Below are positions 36,415-45,648 of a stretch of DNA of 64,000 bases, piece by piece. Position 1 is the first letter of the stretch. Each line of letters begins with the position of its first letter. Made by a program: the position numbers and the translations under genes. The DNA is from Gemmatimonadaceae bacterium (GTDB taxonomy: Bacteria; Gemmatimonadota; Gemmatimonadetes; Gemmatimonadales; Gemmatimonadaceae), in the NCBI GenBank assembly GCA_036496605.1, contig DASXKV010000038.1, positions 62,001 to 126,000 on the forward strand. The letters run 5' to 3'. Under the pieces are notes generated by a model. The model was not told the origin of the DNA and did not search any database. It was given only the letters and a program-made list of their open reading frames with translations.

Positions 36415-36654
36415 TCACGTCGATGAGCTCAATGCAAAAAGATCTCGATCGCACAGGGAACGCCAATCGGCTGGATAATTTCGCACGCGCCTGACTGTTC
36501 TCTCGCTCTCGAACACGAGCGACGGCGTGCAGCGACGATCGAATGGGAGCGGCGCGAGCTCGTACACGAGCCACGAAACGCCGTCGAGGAAGATTCTTCT
36601 CGCGTTCCTGTGTGCTTCCGCCAGATGCATCGAGGGCTTCGAGGGGTCGGCCAC
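36415..36654 (-). CDS. Small protein of the unnamed W/RRVR family (copy C)
   Basis: 79 residues from GTG at 36654, or 71 from ATG at 36630. It aligns with copies A and B: FLDGVSWLVYE, then LVFESERTVRRVRNYPADW, then LCDRDLFALS. The shared positions are the Trp of W-x-V-x-E, the Phe-Glu, the paired Arg, Tyr-Pro and the second Trp. It is 45 bases downstream of copy D on the same strand, so C and D are probably cotranscribed. No signal peptide or membrane helix. Function unknown; see copies at 777-968, 2856-3056 and 36700-37023. Confidence 0.7.
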   Translation of the reverse strand: MADPSKPSMHLAEAHRNARRIFLDGVSWLVYELAPLPFDRRCTPSLVFESERTVRRVRNYPADWRSLCDRDLFALSSST

Positions 36655-36699
36655 GTCAATGACCTCGCCAGATGGTTCGTGCCTCGGTCACTACGATTC

Positions 36700-37023
36700 T
36701 CATTCGATCAACCGGCGGACGGGCGGTGCCGCTTCAGCGGTCTCGCACCAAGCGCGTAGACAATCCTCCGAGACCGTCGCCCAGCCTTCCGGCGTCTCGG
36801 GAACGGGGGCGAGCCGACGGCGCTCGCCATCCTGTGCTTCGAAAGCGAGCCATCCGTTCGCCATGCGCGTCGAAACGCGGGTGCGCGACTCGACATAGCG
36901 CCGCCGTTCACGCAGGCCTGGCGGTGGACCGGCGTTCTGCACGCGCCGTTCGGCGAGCGTAGGGAACACGTCCCACACGGTCCAGCGCCGCCCGCGCGCA
37001 TCGACGAATTCGCGCAGCGCCAT
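36700..37023 (-). CDS. Longer member of the unnamed W/RRVR family (copy D)
   Basis: 107 residues from the ATG at 37023. It begins FVDARGRRWTVWDVFPTLAERR, matching the start of the smaller copies. An extra Arg-rich segment of about 25 residues follows (LRERRRYVESRTRVSTRM). It then resumes the shared second half in the form GWLAFEAQDGERRRLAPVPE, GWATVSEDCLRAWC, and ends PVRRLIE. I recall similar unnamed proteins in other Gemmatimonadota genomes, but cannot verify that here. A CCTAACG word lies just upstream (37027-37033) in the ribosome-binding-site position. Likely operon with copy C. Confidence 0.75.
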   Translation of the reverse strand: MALREFVDARGRRWTVWDVFPTLAERRVQNAGPPPGLRERRRYVESRTRVSTRMANGWLAFEAQDGERRRLAPVPETPEGWATVSEDCLRAWCETAEAAPPVRRLIE

Positions 37024-37193
37024 GCGCCTAACGAGCCATTGGCTGCGCCCGCACGGAATCGTTGTTCGGAGGGAGCGGCACGCCCGAGGGATGGAGGTGG
37101 TACACGGCTGCACGCGAGCTCAATCCAAAACAAGAGATGCAAGTTTGGTGCGCGCGCCAGACGATCCCTATCGCGATCGGGTCGGCAGCGTCG

Positions 37194-37199
37194 TATAAT
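37194..37199 (+). promoter_or_regulatory. Candidate -10 box
   Basis: A perfect TATAAT in otherwise G+C-rich DNA, 48 bases before the ATG of the cytochrome-monooxygenase gene. No good -35 is visible at 16-18 bases upstream, so activation or an extended element would be needed. Confidence 0.4.
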
Positions 37200-37247
37200 A
37201 CGCCGCCCCGGTTGCGTTACGCTCACCCAGAAAGGGAGACATCGCGC

Positions 37248-38660
37248 ATGCAGCGCGTTCGCTCGTCCTCACGCAACGATGGAAGCCGCGTTGGTCGCAC
37301 ACGGTTCGTGGCCCTGTCGACGCTTACCGCGGCGACGCTGCTCGTCGTGATTGGCGCGCGAGGCCCGATGCCGCTCGACGCAGCGACGCATATGGCGCCG
37401 GACAGCGTGACCTTCGCCGCCGACGTCGCACCGATTCTGTACCGGAACTGCGTGACGTGTCACCGGCCAGGCGGAATCGGCCCATTCTCGATGCTCAACT
37501 TCGACACGGTGACCGGCCGCCTCAAGGACATCAAGGACGTGCTGAGCGAGGGGAAGATGCCGCCGTGGCAAGCGGTCGCACCGCCGGGAACGTTCCGCAA
37601 CGAGCGTCGTTTGCCCGATGCGGAGCGTCGCACGATTCTCCGCTGGATCGCGACTGGCGCAAAGTTTGGAGATGCCGCGCAGATGCCACCGGCGCCGACG
37701 TTCAGCTCGGAGTGGGAGATCGGCACGCCCGACGCGGTGCTCACGATGAAGGAAGAGTTCCACGTGCCGGCACGCGGTACGGTCGAATACATGTACTTCG
37801 AGGTGCCGACCAACTTCACGGAAGACAGGTGGGTTCAGGCGATCGAGATCAAACCGGGTGCGCGCGACGTCGTCCATCACGTGCTGGTCTTCGCGCGCCC
37901 TCCGGAACAGTCAGTGCCTAACGCGGCGGCGCCTGCCGTGACGCCGGCCGGCTCGCCGGCGCGTCCAAGACCCGTCGTCGTCTTCGATTCCACGCAGTTT
38001 CAGGACGACGTGCCGCGCAAGGACTCCCTCCACGCGCCGCCGAGCCGCCTCGGGAATCTGATCGGTACGACGGCGCCGGGCACCAACGTGCTCGTCTTCC
38101 CCGAGGGTACCGCGCTCCGCATCGCCGCCGGCTCGATCCTCACGTTCCAAATGCACTACACGGCGAAGGGGCACGAGCGCATGGACCGCACGTCGGTCGG
38201 TTTCCGATTCGCGAAGGAGGCGCCGTCGGAACAGATCTACGCGACGCATTTCTTCAACGGACAGTTTACGCTCTTACCCGGCGCGAAGGACGTGCAGGTG
38301 CCCGCGGGTGTCGGCTTCAACGAGGCGGTGCGGGTGTATGGGCTCTTCCCTCACACACACCTTCGCGGCAAGCGGTGGCAGTACACCCTCGTGAAACCGG
38401 ATGGCTCGTCGGAAGTGATCCTCGACGTACCGAAGTACGACTTCAATTGGCAGACCTACTATCTCTTTGCCAAGCCACTCGAGATCCCGGCGGGCGCGCG
38501 CATCGTGGCGCGCGCCTGGTACGACAACTCCGCGGACAACGAGGACAACCCCGATCCCTCGGCGACGGTGCACTGGGGCGATCAGACGTGGCAGGAGATG
38601 CAGTACACGGGGATGTTGTATAGCGTCAACAGCCGGCGACTCAAGCCAGCCGCGAAGTAA
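37248..38660 (+). CDS. Cytochrome c fused to a copper type II monooxygenase-like domain
   Basis: 470 residues from the ATG at 37248 (GGGAG upstream). An export signal (LSTLTAATLLVVIGARG) leads to a c-type heme site CVTCH near residue 67, with GKMPPW about 35 residues later supplying a Met that could be the second heme ligand. A second module of about 330 residues has the pattern of ascorbate-dependent copper monooxygenases of the PHM/DBM fold: VHHVLVFA near 209, a His in FQMHYTAKG, FPHTHLRGKRWQY near 366, and a final Met region (EMQYTGMLY). The heme domain could deliver electrons to the copper sites in place of ascorbate. Proteins with this fusion occur in Acidobacteriota and Planctomycetota; the substrate is unknown. 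Confidence 0.82.
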   Translation: MQRVRSSSRNDGSRVGRTRFVALSTLTAATLLVVIGARGPMPLDAATHMAPDSVTFAADVAPILYRNCVTCHRPGGIGPFSMLNFDTVTGRLKDIKDVLSEGKMPPWQAVAPPGTFRNERRLPDAERRTILRWIATGAKFGDAAQMPPAPTFSSEWEIGTPDAVLTMKEEFHVPARGTVEYMYFEVPTNFTEDRWVQAIEIKPGARDVVHHVLVFARPPEQSVPNAAAPAVTPAGSPARPRPVVVFDSTQFQDDVPRKDSLHAPPSRLGNLIGTTAPGTNVLVFPEGTALRIAAGSILTFQMHYTAKGHERMDRTSVGFRFAKEAPSEQIYATHFFNGQFTLLPGAKDVQVPAGVGFNEAVRVYGLFPHTHLRGKRWQYTLVKPDGSSEVILDVPKYDFNWQTYYLFAKPLEIPAGARIVARAWYDNSADNEDNPDPSATVHWGDQTWQEMQYTGMLYSVNSRRLKPAAK

Positions 38661-38751
38661 AAGCTGGTCGTTGGTTGCTGGTGGCCGCGCTGAAGAGCAC
38701 AACTGTCTTCGTTGCACCGAATTCACAATCGACCCTTGAGACCACAACATT

Positions 38752-39240
38752 ATGAGACACGCATTCGTTGGCGCATTGATTGCCACGGCGGCCGCCGGTG
38801 CTTGCAAGAGCGAACGTACTCCCGCCGCGGACACATCGGCTGCCGCGCCGGCCGCGGGCCAGTCCACCGCCGCAGCGACAGCGACGCCGGCACCATCGAA
38901 CGCCGGCGTCACGATCGCGAGTCCAGCGAAAGGCGCTACGACGGGCAAGGATGTCGCGGTCACGCTGCACGCCGAGGGAGTGACGATCGCCAAAGCAGAC
39001 GGCAAGAAGGTCGAGGGCATCGGTCACTACCATCTCTTTCTGGATACGATCCCGACGGCGGACAACGTTCCGATCCCGCCGACGTCGAAGAAAATCGTGC
39101 ACATCGGTACGGGCGATTCGACTTATACGTTCAAGGGGCTCGCCGCTGGTCCGCACCGCATCATCGCGGTCATCGGCTACGGCGATCATTCGCCGATGCC
39201 GGGCCGGCGTGACACGGTCAACTTCACGGTCAAGCCGTAG
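38752..39240 (+). CDS. DUF4399 lipoprotein
   Basis: 162-residue lipoprotein. The signal peptide ends ATAAAGAC with the lipid-modified Cys near residue 18. An Ala/Pro/Thr-rich linker of about 30 residues follows. The C-terminal 110 residues match DUF4399: VTIASPAKGATTGKDVAVTLHAEGV, then GHYHLFLDTIP with the His-x-His pair, then YTFKGLAAGPHRIIAVIGYGDHSPM. The His residues could bind a metal such as copper. It lies 91 bases after the cytochrome-copper monooxygenase gene, which makes a metal-related partner role possible but unproven. Anchored in the periplasm or outer membrane. Confidence 0.82.
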   Translation: MRHAFVGALIATAAAGACKSERTPAADTSAAAPAAGQSTAAATATPAPSNAGVTIASPAKGATTGKDVAVTLHAEGVTIAKADGKKVEGIGHYHLFLDTIPTADNVPIPPTSKKIVHIGTGDSTYTFKGLAAGPHRIIAVIGYGDHSPMPGRRDTVNFTVKP

Positions 39241-39280
39241 CGGTTGGCGCGACGGGGGCCCTCAGAACGCCTCGAGCGAC

Positions 39281-39298
39281 CGATAATGGCCATTATCG
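39281..39298. promoter_or_regulatory. 18-bp perfect palindrome
   Basis: CGATAATGGCCATTATCG, with no spacer, 40 bases after the DUF4399 gene stop and 148 bases before the PEGA lipoprotein start. A+T-rich core arms in G+C-rich DNA and the lack of a T-tract suggest a binding site for a dimeric repressor, not a terminator. Confidence 0.5.
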
Positions 39299-39446
39299 TC
39301 AAGCGCGATCACAACGCTCTAAGGAATGATGGGTGAGTGCTCAGGGGCGGGACTGGTATTGCCCGCGCGCGTGAGGCGGTGCACCTTGGTGCGCCCCGAG
39401 ATTCGCAAACGATAAACCACTCCTCTCCCCAAACGAGGCTCGAACG

Positions 39447-39941
39447 ATGAACGCGACTCGAACGGCAGTTTCGCTGGTTGCCGGGATGCTCCTCACCGGC
39501 TGCGGTGCCATCCTGCACGGAGCGCGGCAGAACATCGAAGTGCAGTCGTCACCCGCTGGCGCGAGAGTCGAAACCGCGCCGGCGACGGGGACGTTCACGA
39601 CGCCGACGACGCTCAATCTGGAGCGCAAGAACAGCTACGTGCTGACGTTCACGAGCCCGGGGTACAATCCCGCGACGTTCAATCTGCATAACGGCATCGG
39701 GACAGGCACGGTGATCGCCGACGTGCTGCTTACGGGTCTCATCGGTGTGCTCGTCGACGGCATGACGGGCTCTTGGTACGGACTGGAACCCGAGAGCGCG
39801 AACGTGACGCTCACCCGAGCGACGACCGGCGGCTCCGGACCGGAGGAGATTCACATCCAGCTGCGCGAAGCCGACGGCAAAGGCAAAGTCGAGCTGAAGT
39901 CGGACGCGCCCGGCGTGTCGGTGCGCGTCGAGCGGAAGTAG
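39447..39941 (+). CDS. PEGA-like lipoprotein
   Basis: 164-residue lipoprotein: signal peptide TRTAVSLVAGMLLTGC with a textbook lipobox (LLTGC), then ILHGARQNIEVQSSPAGARVET, the opening of a PEGA domain. TPTTLNLERKNSYVLTFTSPGYNPAT completes the domain. A hydrophobic Gly-rich segment (GTVIADVLLTGLIGVLVDGMTG) is typical of the small lipoproteins in which PEGA is followed by a membrane-associated hairpin. The last 45 residues are charged and end in a further beta-rich motif (ELKSDAPGVSVRVERK). It is followed by an excellent terminator. Probably a cell-envelope structural or assembly factor. Confidence 0.82.
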   Translation: MNATRTAVSLVAGMLLTGCGAILHGARQNIEVQSSPAGARVETAPATGTFTTPTTLNLERKNSYVLTFTSPGYNPATFNLHNGIGTGTVIADVLLTGLIGVLVDGMTGSWYGLEPESANVTLTRATTGGSGPEEIHIQLREADGKGKVELKSDAPGVSVRVERK

Positions 39942-39970
39942 TTCAAACTCACTCAACCATTTGCTCGGCA

Positions 39971-40003
39971 GGCGCGCCGGACGTTGCGGCGCGCCTTTTT
40001 TTT
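39971..40003 (+). terminator. Rho-independent terminator
   Basis: Stem GGCGCGCC / GGCGCGCC (self-complementary arms) with a 9-base loop, followed directly by eight T. It ends the PEGA lipoprotein transcript and insulates the cupin operon that follows. Confidence 0.92.
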
Positions 40004-40045
40004 GTGGTTGAGCCGGGCTTGACTCGAAGCGGAGGCGCTTGCTCT

Positions 40046-40062
40046 GCACAGTGCTGCTGTGC
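40046..40062. promoter_or_regulatory. Inverted repeat upstream of the cupin operon
   Basis: Arms GCACAG and CTGTGC with a 5-base spacer, 80 bases before the cupin ATG and just past the previous terminator, where the operon promoter must lie. It is a candidate operator; the regulator is unknown. Confidence 0.35.
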
Positions 40063-40142
40063 TTCATTGCTACGGACCGGAAGCGTCGTGCGCGCTCGAC
40101 GTCTGGTCATGTAGTCGTTAGGCGTCGCGAAGGAGAACAATC

Positions 40143-40550
40143 ATGGATATCAAGCGAGCGGGCTCGCAGCCGTCCGCGAAGGGAAGTTCCGAATGGTTCA
40201 CCGGAACCGTTCGAATCGACCCGTTGTTTCAGGCGCCCCCGCCGGCACGCGTTGTCGCCGCAGGCGTCACCTTCGAGCCCGGTGCGCGCACGGCGTGGCA
40301 CACACACCCGCTCGGTCAAACGTTGATCGTGATCGCGGGGTTCGGCCTGGTTCAGCGCGAGGGCGGACCCCGCCAGGAAATCCGCCCTGGCGACGTGGTG
40401 TGGTTTCCACCGAACGAGAAGCACTGGCACGGTGCGTCGCCGACCACCGCGCTGACCCATATCGCCGTTCAGGAAGCGCTCGACGGCAAAAATGTGAATT
40501 GGATGGAGAAGGTGACCGACGAGCAGTACGGCGCCGCGAGCACACCCTAG
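40143..40550 (+). CDS. Cupin of the Mn-dependent hydroxynitrile-lyase-like group
   Basis: 135-residue single-domain cupin. It closely resembles the Granulicella tundricola hydroxynitrile lyase from memory: the same start (MDIKR.GSQ), same length, and the same metal ligands at the same numbers, His53 and His55 (WHTHPLGQ), Gln59 and His94 (KHWHGA). Residues Ala40, Val42 and Gln110, known from work on that enzyme, are also present here. That enzyme cleaves or forms cyanohydrins in vitro, but its natural role is uncertain. A quinone- or aldehyde-related function is just as possible. Good ribosome binding site (AGGAG). It is the first gene of an operon with an aldo/keto reductase 11 bases downstream. 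Confidence 0.9.
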   Translation: MDIKRAGSQPSAKGSSEWFTGTVRIDPLFQAPPPARVVAAGVTFEPGARTAWHTHPLGQTLIVIAGFGLVQREGGPRQEIRPGDVVWFPPNEKHWHGASPTTALTHIAVQEALDGKNVNWMEKVTDEQYGAASTP

Positions 40551-40561
40551 CCCTTTCTCTC

Positions 40562-41572
<1,011 letters not shown>

Positions 41573-41590
41573 GCATCTGCTTCTCCGCGT

Positions 41591-42349
41591 ATGAACGAAT
41601 TCGAGAGCGAGTGGTTTGCGAACGAAGCGTTCTGGCGCGAAACGTACCCGTTCATGTTTCCGGAGAAGCGCGTTGCGGCCGCAACCGGTGAAGTCGAGCA
41701 GATTATCGCCCTATCCGAATGCGCCGGCGGTCGCGTCCTCGACTTGGCGTGTGGACCCGGGCGGCACAGCATCGCGTTCGCTCGGCGCGGCTTTGCGGTG
41801 ACAGGTGTCGACCGGAGCCCGTTCTTGCTCGAGCACGCACGGGTGCGCGCGCGTGAGAATGACGCCGACATCGAGTGGGTGCAATCAGATATGCGGGCCT
41901 TTCGCCGGTCGAGCAGCTTCGATTTGGCGGTCTGTCTCTTCACCTCATTTGGATTCTTTCGCGATGACGCGGATAATCGGCGCGTTCTCGAGAATGTCGC
42001 GACGAGCCTTCGGCCCGGCGGTGTGTTCGTGCTCGACCTGCTTGGCAAAGAGATTCTGGCGAAGGTGTTCACCCCGACTTCATCACACGAAATGGCGGAC
42101 GCGCTCATGGTGAGTCGCCGCCGAGCAGTCGAGGATTGGTCACGGATGGAAAACGAGTGGCTGGTCATCCGCGACGGAGCGTCGCGGACATTCCCGTTCA
42201 GTCACTGGATCTATTCGGCGCGCGAGATCAAGGAGATGTTCCTCTCGGCGGGCTTCGCAGACGTTTGCGCGTACGGAGACTATTCGGGGGCACCGTACGG
42301 CCCGGAAGCAACTCGGCTGGTGATCCTGGGCCGCACCGATCCGCGTTAG
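41591..42349 (+). CDS. Class I SAM-dependent methyltransferase
   Basis: 252 residues. The N-terminal helix (FWRETYPFMFPEKRVAAATGEV) precedes motif I RVLDLACGPGRHSIAFA, motif post-I VTGVDRSPFLLEHAR, motif II IEWVQSDMRAF, DLAVCLFTSFGFF, and motif III LRPGGVFVLDLLG. This is the Methyltransf_25 class acting on small molecules. It starts 18 bases after the aldo/keto reductase stop and so is the third gene of the cupin operon. The TAG stop lies inside a CCTAACG word (42344-42350). The acceptor is unknown. Confidence 0.92.
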   Translation: MNEFESEWFANEAFWRETYPFMFPEKRVAAATGEVEQIIALSECAGGRVLDLACGPGRHSIAFARRGFAVTGVDRSPFLLEHARVRARENDADIEWVQSDMRAFRRSSSFDLAVCLFTSFGFFRDDADNRRVLENVATSLRPGGVFVLDLLGKEILAKVFTPTSSHEMADALMVSRRRAVEDWSRMENEWLVIRDGASRTFPFSHWIYSAREIKEMFLSAGFADVCAYGDYSGAPYGPEATRLVILGRTDPR

Positions 42350-42400
42350 GCAAGCGAGCAGCCCAACAGTGCGCAACAAGCCGTGCCCATCGCTCGAGCG

Positions 42401-44818
42401 CTAATCAGCCCGCAACGCGATTGCGGGGTCGACACGGCTGCTCGACCGTGCTGGAATGGCGCTCGCCAGGAGTGCGACGACGCCGATGATCGTGGCCACG
42501 ATGCCTAACGTCACAGCGTCACTCGGCGAAACCTCGAAGAGCAGCGAAGTGAGGAGACGATTCGTCGCCAACGCAGCGATCATGCCGCTCACCGTGCCTA
42601 ACGTTGCGAGTAGAACACCGCGGCGTACGACGAGGCGGGCGACCTCGGCCGGTGACGCGCCGAGGGTCATGCGAATACCCAACTCGCGCCGGCGCTGACG
42701 CACCATGGTGGCCAGAATGCCAAACAAGCCAACGCTTGCGAGGACGACGGCGCTCAGCCCGAAGAGAATGAGCAGGAGCGCGTTCATCCGCGGCTGCGCG
42801 AGCGGGCCGGCGAGCAGATCGTCGAACGGTACGACGCGCGCGAGCGCAACGTCGGGCGCGACGTCGGCGGCAACGTTTCTCAGCGTGGCTGCGACATCGC
42901 CGGGAGATCGTGTCGTTCGCACGATGAGCGTCGTCGGTGCGAAGGGGAACTGTGACTGCAGCAGCGGGAAATAGATCGTCGCACGACGCTCGCGCAGATT
43001 CCGATAACGTGTATCCGGCACTACGCCAATCACGGTCATGAATCCTGAAGCCGGGGATGCTCCGCGCTGGATGCGCTTCCCGATCGGGTCCGCGTTAGGC
43101 CAGTAGTAATGGGCCGCGCCCTCGCTCAGCATGACCACCTGCGGCGCGCCGGCGCGATCCGCTTCGGCAAAGGCGCGTCCCTTGGTGACGGGGAGACCGA
43201 GCGCGGCGAAGAACTGCGGCCCGATAACCTCGAAGTCGAGCATCGGATTATGCGCCGCTTCCTCCTCGGACTGACCCTCGGCGCTCGGCCGCCCTTCCCA
43301 GCTCCTCGTGTCGGAGTATGGGACGGACACGACGGGAGATGCGGCGAGGATGCCTGGCATCGCCTGGATGGAGGTGAGAAGTCGCTCAATCAACCCATTC
43401 GCGGCCGACTGGTCGTGATCGCGCTGAAGCACCAACTCGGCGACGATGACATGCGCGGGCATGAAGGCCAGATCGGCTCGCTGCAGGCGCCAGAGGCTGC
43501 GGGAGAGAATGCCCGCGGCCGACAGCACGAGCACGGCGAGCGCCACCTGTGCTGCGACCAACGACTCGCTGAGTAGTCGTGAGCTACGGCTCGCGCTTTG
43601 GCGTCCATCGGACCGCAAGGCGCCCTGAAGGTCCGTCCGGGACGCCATCAGCGTGGGCGTGATCGACGAGAGCAGGGCCGCGATCGCGGTGGTCGCGACG
43701 GCCGCACCGAGCATCGAGCCGCTCACACCGATCTCATCGAGGCGCGGAATCCCGTTCGGCGCGATGGCGACGAAGCCGCGCACGAGCGCGGCGGCAATCA
43801 AGGCGCCCAGCGCGCCACCGGCGAGAGCCAGGACAGCGAGCTCGGTCAGCAGTTGACGGACGAGTCGCCCGCGGCTGGCGCCGAGCGCCGACCGAATGCC
43901 GATCTCGCGAACGCGCGCCAGTCCTCGGACCAGCAACAGATTCGCAACGTTGACGCACGTGATGAGCAGCAGCAGACCAGCGGCAAGAGCGAACGCAACG
44001 AGTGGCGCACGCACGTCGCCCAACACGAGCTCGGGGAGCGTGTGAGCAACGCCGCGCACGTCGGCGAAGAACGCGGCAGTTCCATTTCGATGGAAGAACG
44101 TGGTTATCTCGTTCTGCGCGTCGGACGGAGTTGAGCCACGTGCCAGGCGGCCGACGATGTCGAGACTCGCATAACGAGTGTATGGTTGAGGAATCGCCGT
44201 GAGGAGCGAGACCCACACATCGGCGCCGCGCGGGAAATCGAGACCTGGCGGCATCACTCCAACGATCGAATAAGTTCGGCCATCCTCGAGCGTCGTGATC
44301 TGTCGCTGCAGGACATCGGTGGCGCCGCTGAAGCGCTCTTGCCAGAAACGATGACTCAGCACCAGCACCGGCGCCGCGCCCGGCGCGTCGTCTTCGGGTC
44401 GCAGCGTTCTGCCCAGCAGTGGCCGAATACCGAGGACGCCGAAATAATTGCCCGAGACGAGCGCGCGTTGGAGGCGAGACGTCCCGGCGAGCTCACGAAC
44501 GGTGACGGGCGACGCGCCATTGTACAGAACGTACGCGGCGCGACTCAGCGTCCGAGTGAAGCGGAAGAACTCCTGCGCGCCGTCGTAATCGAGGGGGACA
44601 TTGTCCAGGCCCTTCCTCGGTGCCTCGCCGTAGAGCACGACGATGTGATCCTGATCGACGACGGGGAGCCGGCGAAGCAGCACCGCGTTCGCGACGGTGA
44701 ACACCGCAGTCGCGAGTCCGATGCCGAGCGCGAGTACGCCGATGGCCGTTGCCGTGAATGTCGGTGCGCGGCGAAAGCCGCGGATGGCTTGCTTGACGTC
44801 CGACTCGATGCTCCGCAT
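42401..44818 (-). CDS. ADOP-family MacB/FtsX-like permease (3), no prefix domain
   Basis: 805-residue permease. It begins almost directly with the first helix (DVKQAIRGFRRAPTFTATAIGVLALGIGLATAVFTVANAVLL) and so lacks the soluble prefix domain of the two permeases at 9270-14694. The rest is the same: a MacB-type core (SHRFWQERFSGATDVLQRQI, IVGVMPPGLDFP), an FtsX trio (LLLVRGLARVREIGIRSALGA), a second core domain, and the C-terminal FtsX trio (RRRELGIRMTLGASPAEVARLVV). No PadR gene or ATPase adjoins it. It converges with the methyltransferase gene and has three CCTAACG words. The substrate is unknown. Confidence 0.92.
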   Translation of the reverse strand: MRSIESDVKQAIRGFRRAPTFTATAIGVLALGIGLATAVFTVANAVLLRRLPVVDQDHIVVLYGEAPRKGLDNVPLDYDGAQEFFRFTRTLSRAAYVLYNGASPVTVRELAGTSRLQRALVSGNYFGVLGIRPLLGRTLRPEDDAPGAAPVLVLSHRFWQERFSGATDVLQRQITTLEDGRTYSIVGVMPPGLDFPRGADVWVSLLTAIPQPYTRYASLDIVGRLARGSTPSDAQNEITTFFHRNGTAAFFADVRGVAHTLPELVLGDVRAPLVAFALAAGLLLLITCVNVANLLLVRGLARVREIGIRSALGASRGRLVRQLLTELAVLALAGGALGALIAAALVRGFVAIAPNGIPRLDEIGVSGSMLGAAVATTAIAALLSSITPTLMASRTDLQGALRSDGRQSASRSSRLLSESLVAAQVALAVLVLSAAGILSRSLWRLQRADLAFMPAHVIVAELVLQRDHDQSAANGLIERLLTSIQAMPGILAASPVVSVPYSDTRSWEGRPSAEGQSEEEAAHNPMLDFEVIGPQFFAALGLPVTKGRAFAEADRAGAPQVVMLSEGAAHYYWPNADPIGKRIQRGASPASGFMTVIGVVPDTRYRNLRERRATIYFPLLQSQFPFAPTTLIVRTTRSPGDVAATLRNVAADVAPDVALARVVPFDDLLAGPLAQPRMNALLLILFGLSAVVLASVGLFGILATMVRQRRRELGIRMTLGASPAEVARLVVRRGVLLATLGTVSGMIAALATNRLLTSLLFEVSPSDAVTLGIVATIIGVVALLASAIPARSSSRVDPAIALRAD

Positions 44819-44968
44819 CGCAATTTCTCCGGTGCGACGGTTTCGTTCACGAGTTGCCGTCGTCGTCTAGGGAGCACGGCGAACGAACATCCGAGGCACT
44901 CGCGCTCCCTCGACTAGCTTAACGCAGAATTGATGGACATGCGCTGCGCCAAAACGCATTGATTACGA

Positions 44969-45607
44969 ATGAGCCACCGAATCGATTCGACGTTGACCGC
45001 CGACGGCAATGGCGCCGTCGAACCAGCCCATATGCTCGAAGAGCGGTTCTTCGATCTCTCGATCGACATGCTCTGCGTGCTCGGATTCAACGGCTACTTC
45101 CGGCGGTTGAACAGGGCCTGGGAGCGCACGTTGGGCTTTACGGTTGAGGAGCTCCGATTGCGTCCCTTCATCGAGTTCGTCCACCCGGACGACCGCGCGC
45201 GCACGCTCGGCCAGAACGGTCGGGTCAGGGGCGGCGGGCAGGCACTGGAATTCGAGAATCGCTACCTCTGCAAAGACGGCTCGTTCCGCTGGTTGCGGTG
45301 GAATGCGACGCCGGACCCTGGACAACAGCTCATTTACGCGGTGGCGCGCGACGTCACGGCGGCCAAGAATGCCGACGCGGAGCGCGAGCGCCTGGTTAGC
45401 CAGCTGACTTCCGCCCTCGCCGAGATCAAGATGCTGCAAGGTATCCTGCCGATGTGCTCATATTGCCGGAAGGTCCGCGACGACGAGGATTATTGGCTGA
45501 CGGTGGAGTCGTACGTCTCGCGCTACGCGCAGGTGAGCCACGGCGTATGTCCCGACTGTATGCGGCAGTACGTCGAGCCGGACCTGGCGCGGATGGACAC
45601 CGAATAA
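44969..45607 (+). CDS. PAS-domain protein with C-terminal paired-cysteine module
   Basis: 212 residues, cytoplasmic. A PAS domain covers about 25-130 (FDLSIDMLCVLGFNGYFRRLN, WERTLGFTVEELRLRPFIEFVHPDD, FENRYLCKDGSFRWLRWNA, AVARDVTAAKN). A short coiled coil follows (ERERLVSQLTSALAEIKMLQ). Then comes the module ILPMCSYCRKVRDDEDYW...SHGVCPDCMRQY, with CxxC near 163 and again near 193. This module is widespread after PAS, GAF or receiver domains and its cysteines are thought to bind a metal or sense redox state. There is no kinase or cyclase output, so it may act by protein contact. Confidence 0.88.
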   Translation: MSHRIDSTLTADGNGAVEPAHMLEERFFDLSIDMLCVLGFNGYFRRLNRAWERTLGFTVEELRLRPFIEFVHPDDRARTLGQNGRVRGGGQALEFENRYLCKDGSFRWLRWNATPDPGQQLIYAVARDVTAAKNADAERERLVSQLTSALAEIKMLQGILPMCSYCRKVRDDEDYWLTVESYVSRYAQVSHGVCPDCMRQYVEPDLARMDTE

Positions 45608-45648
45608 CTCGTTAGGTAATCGTCGGCTGTGCCCGCCCGATGGCGCCG

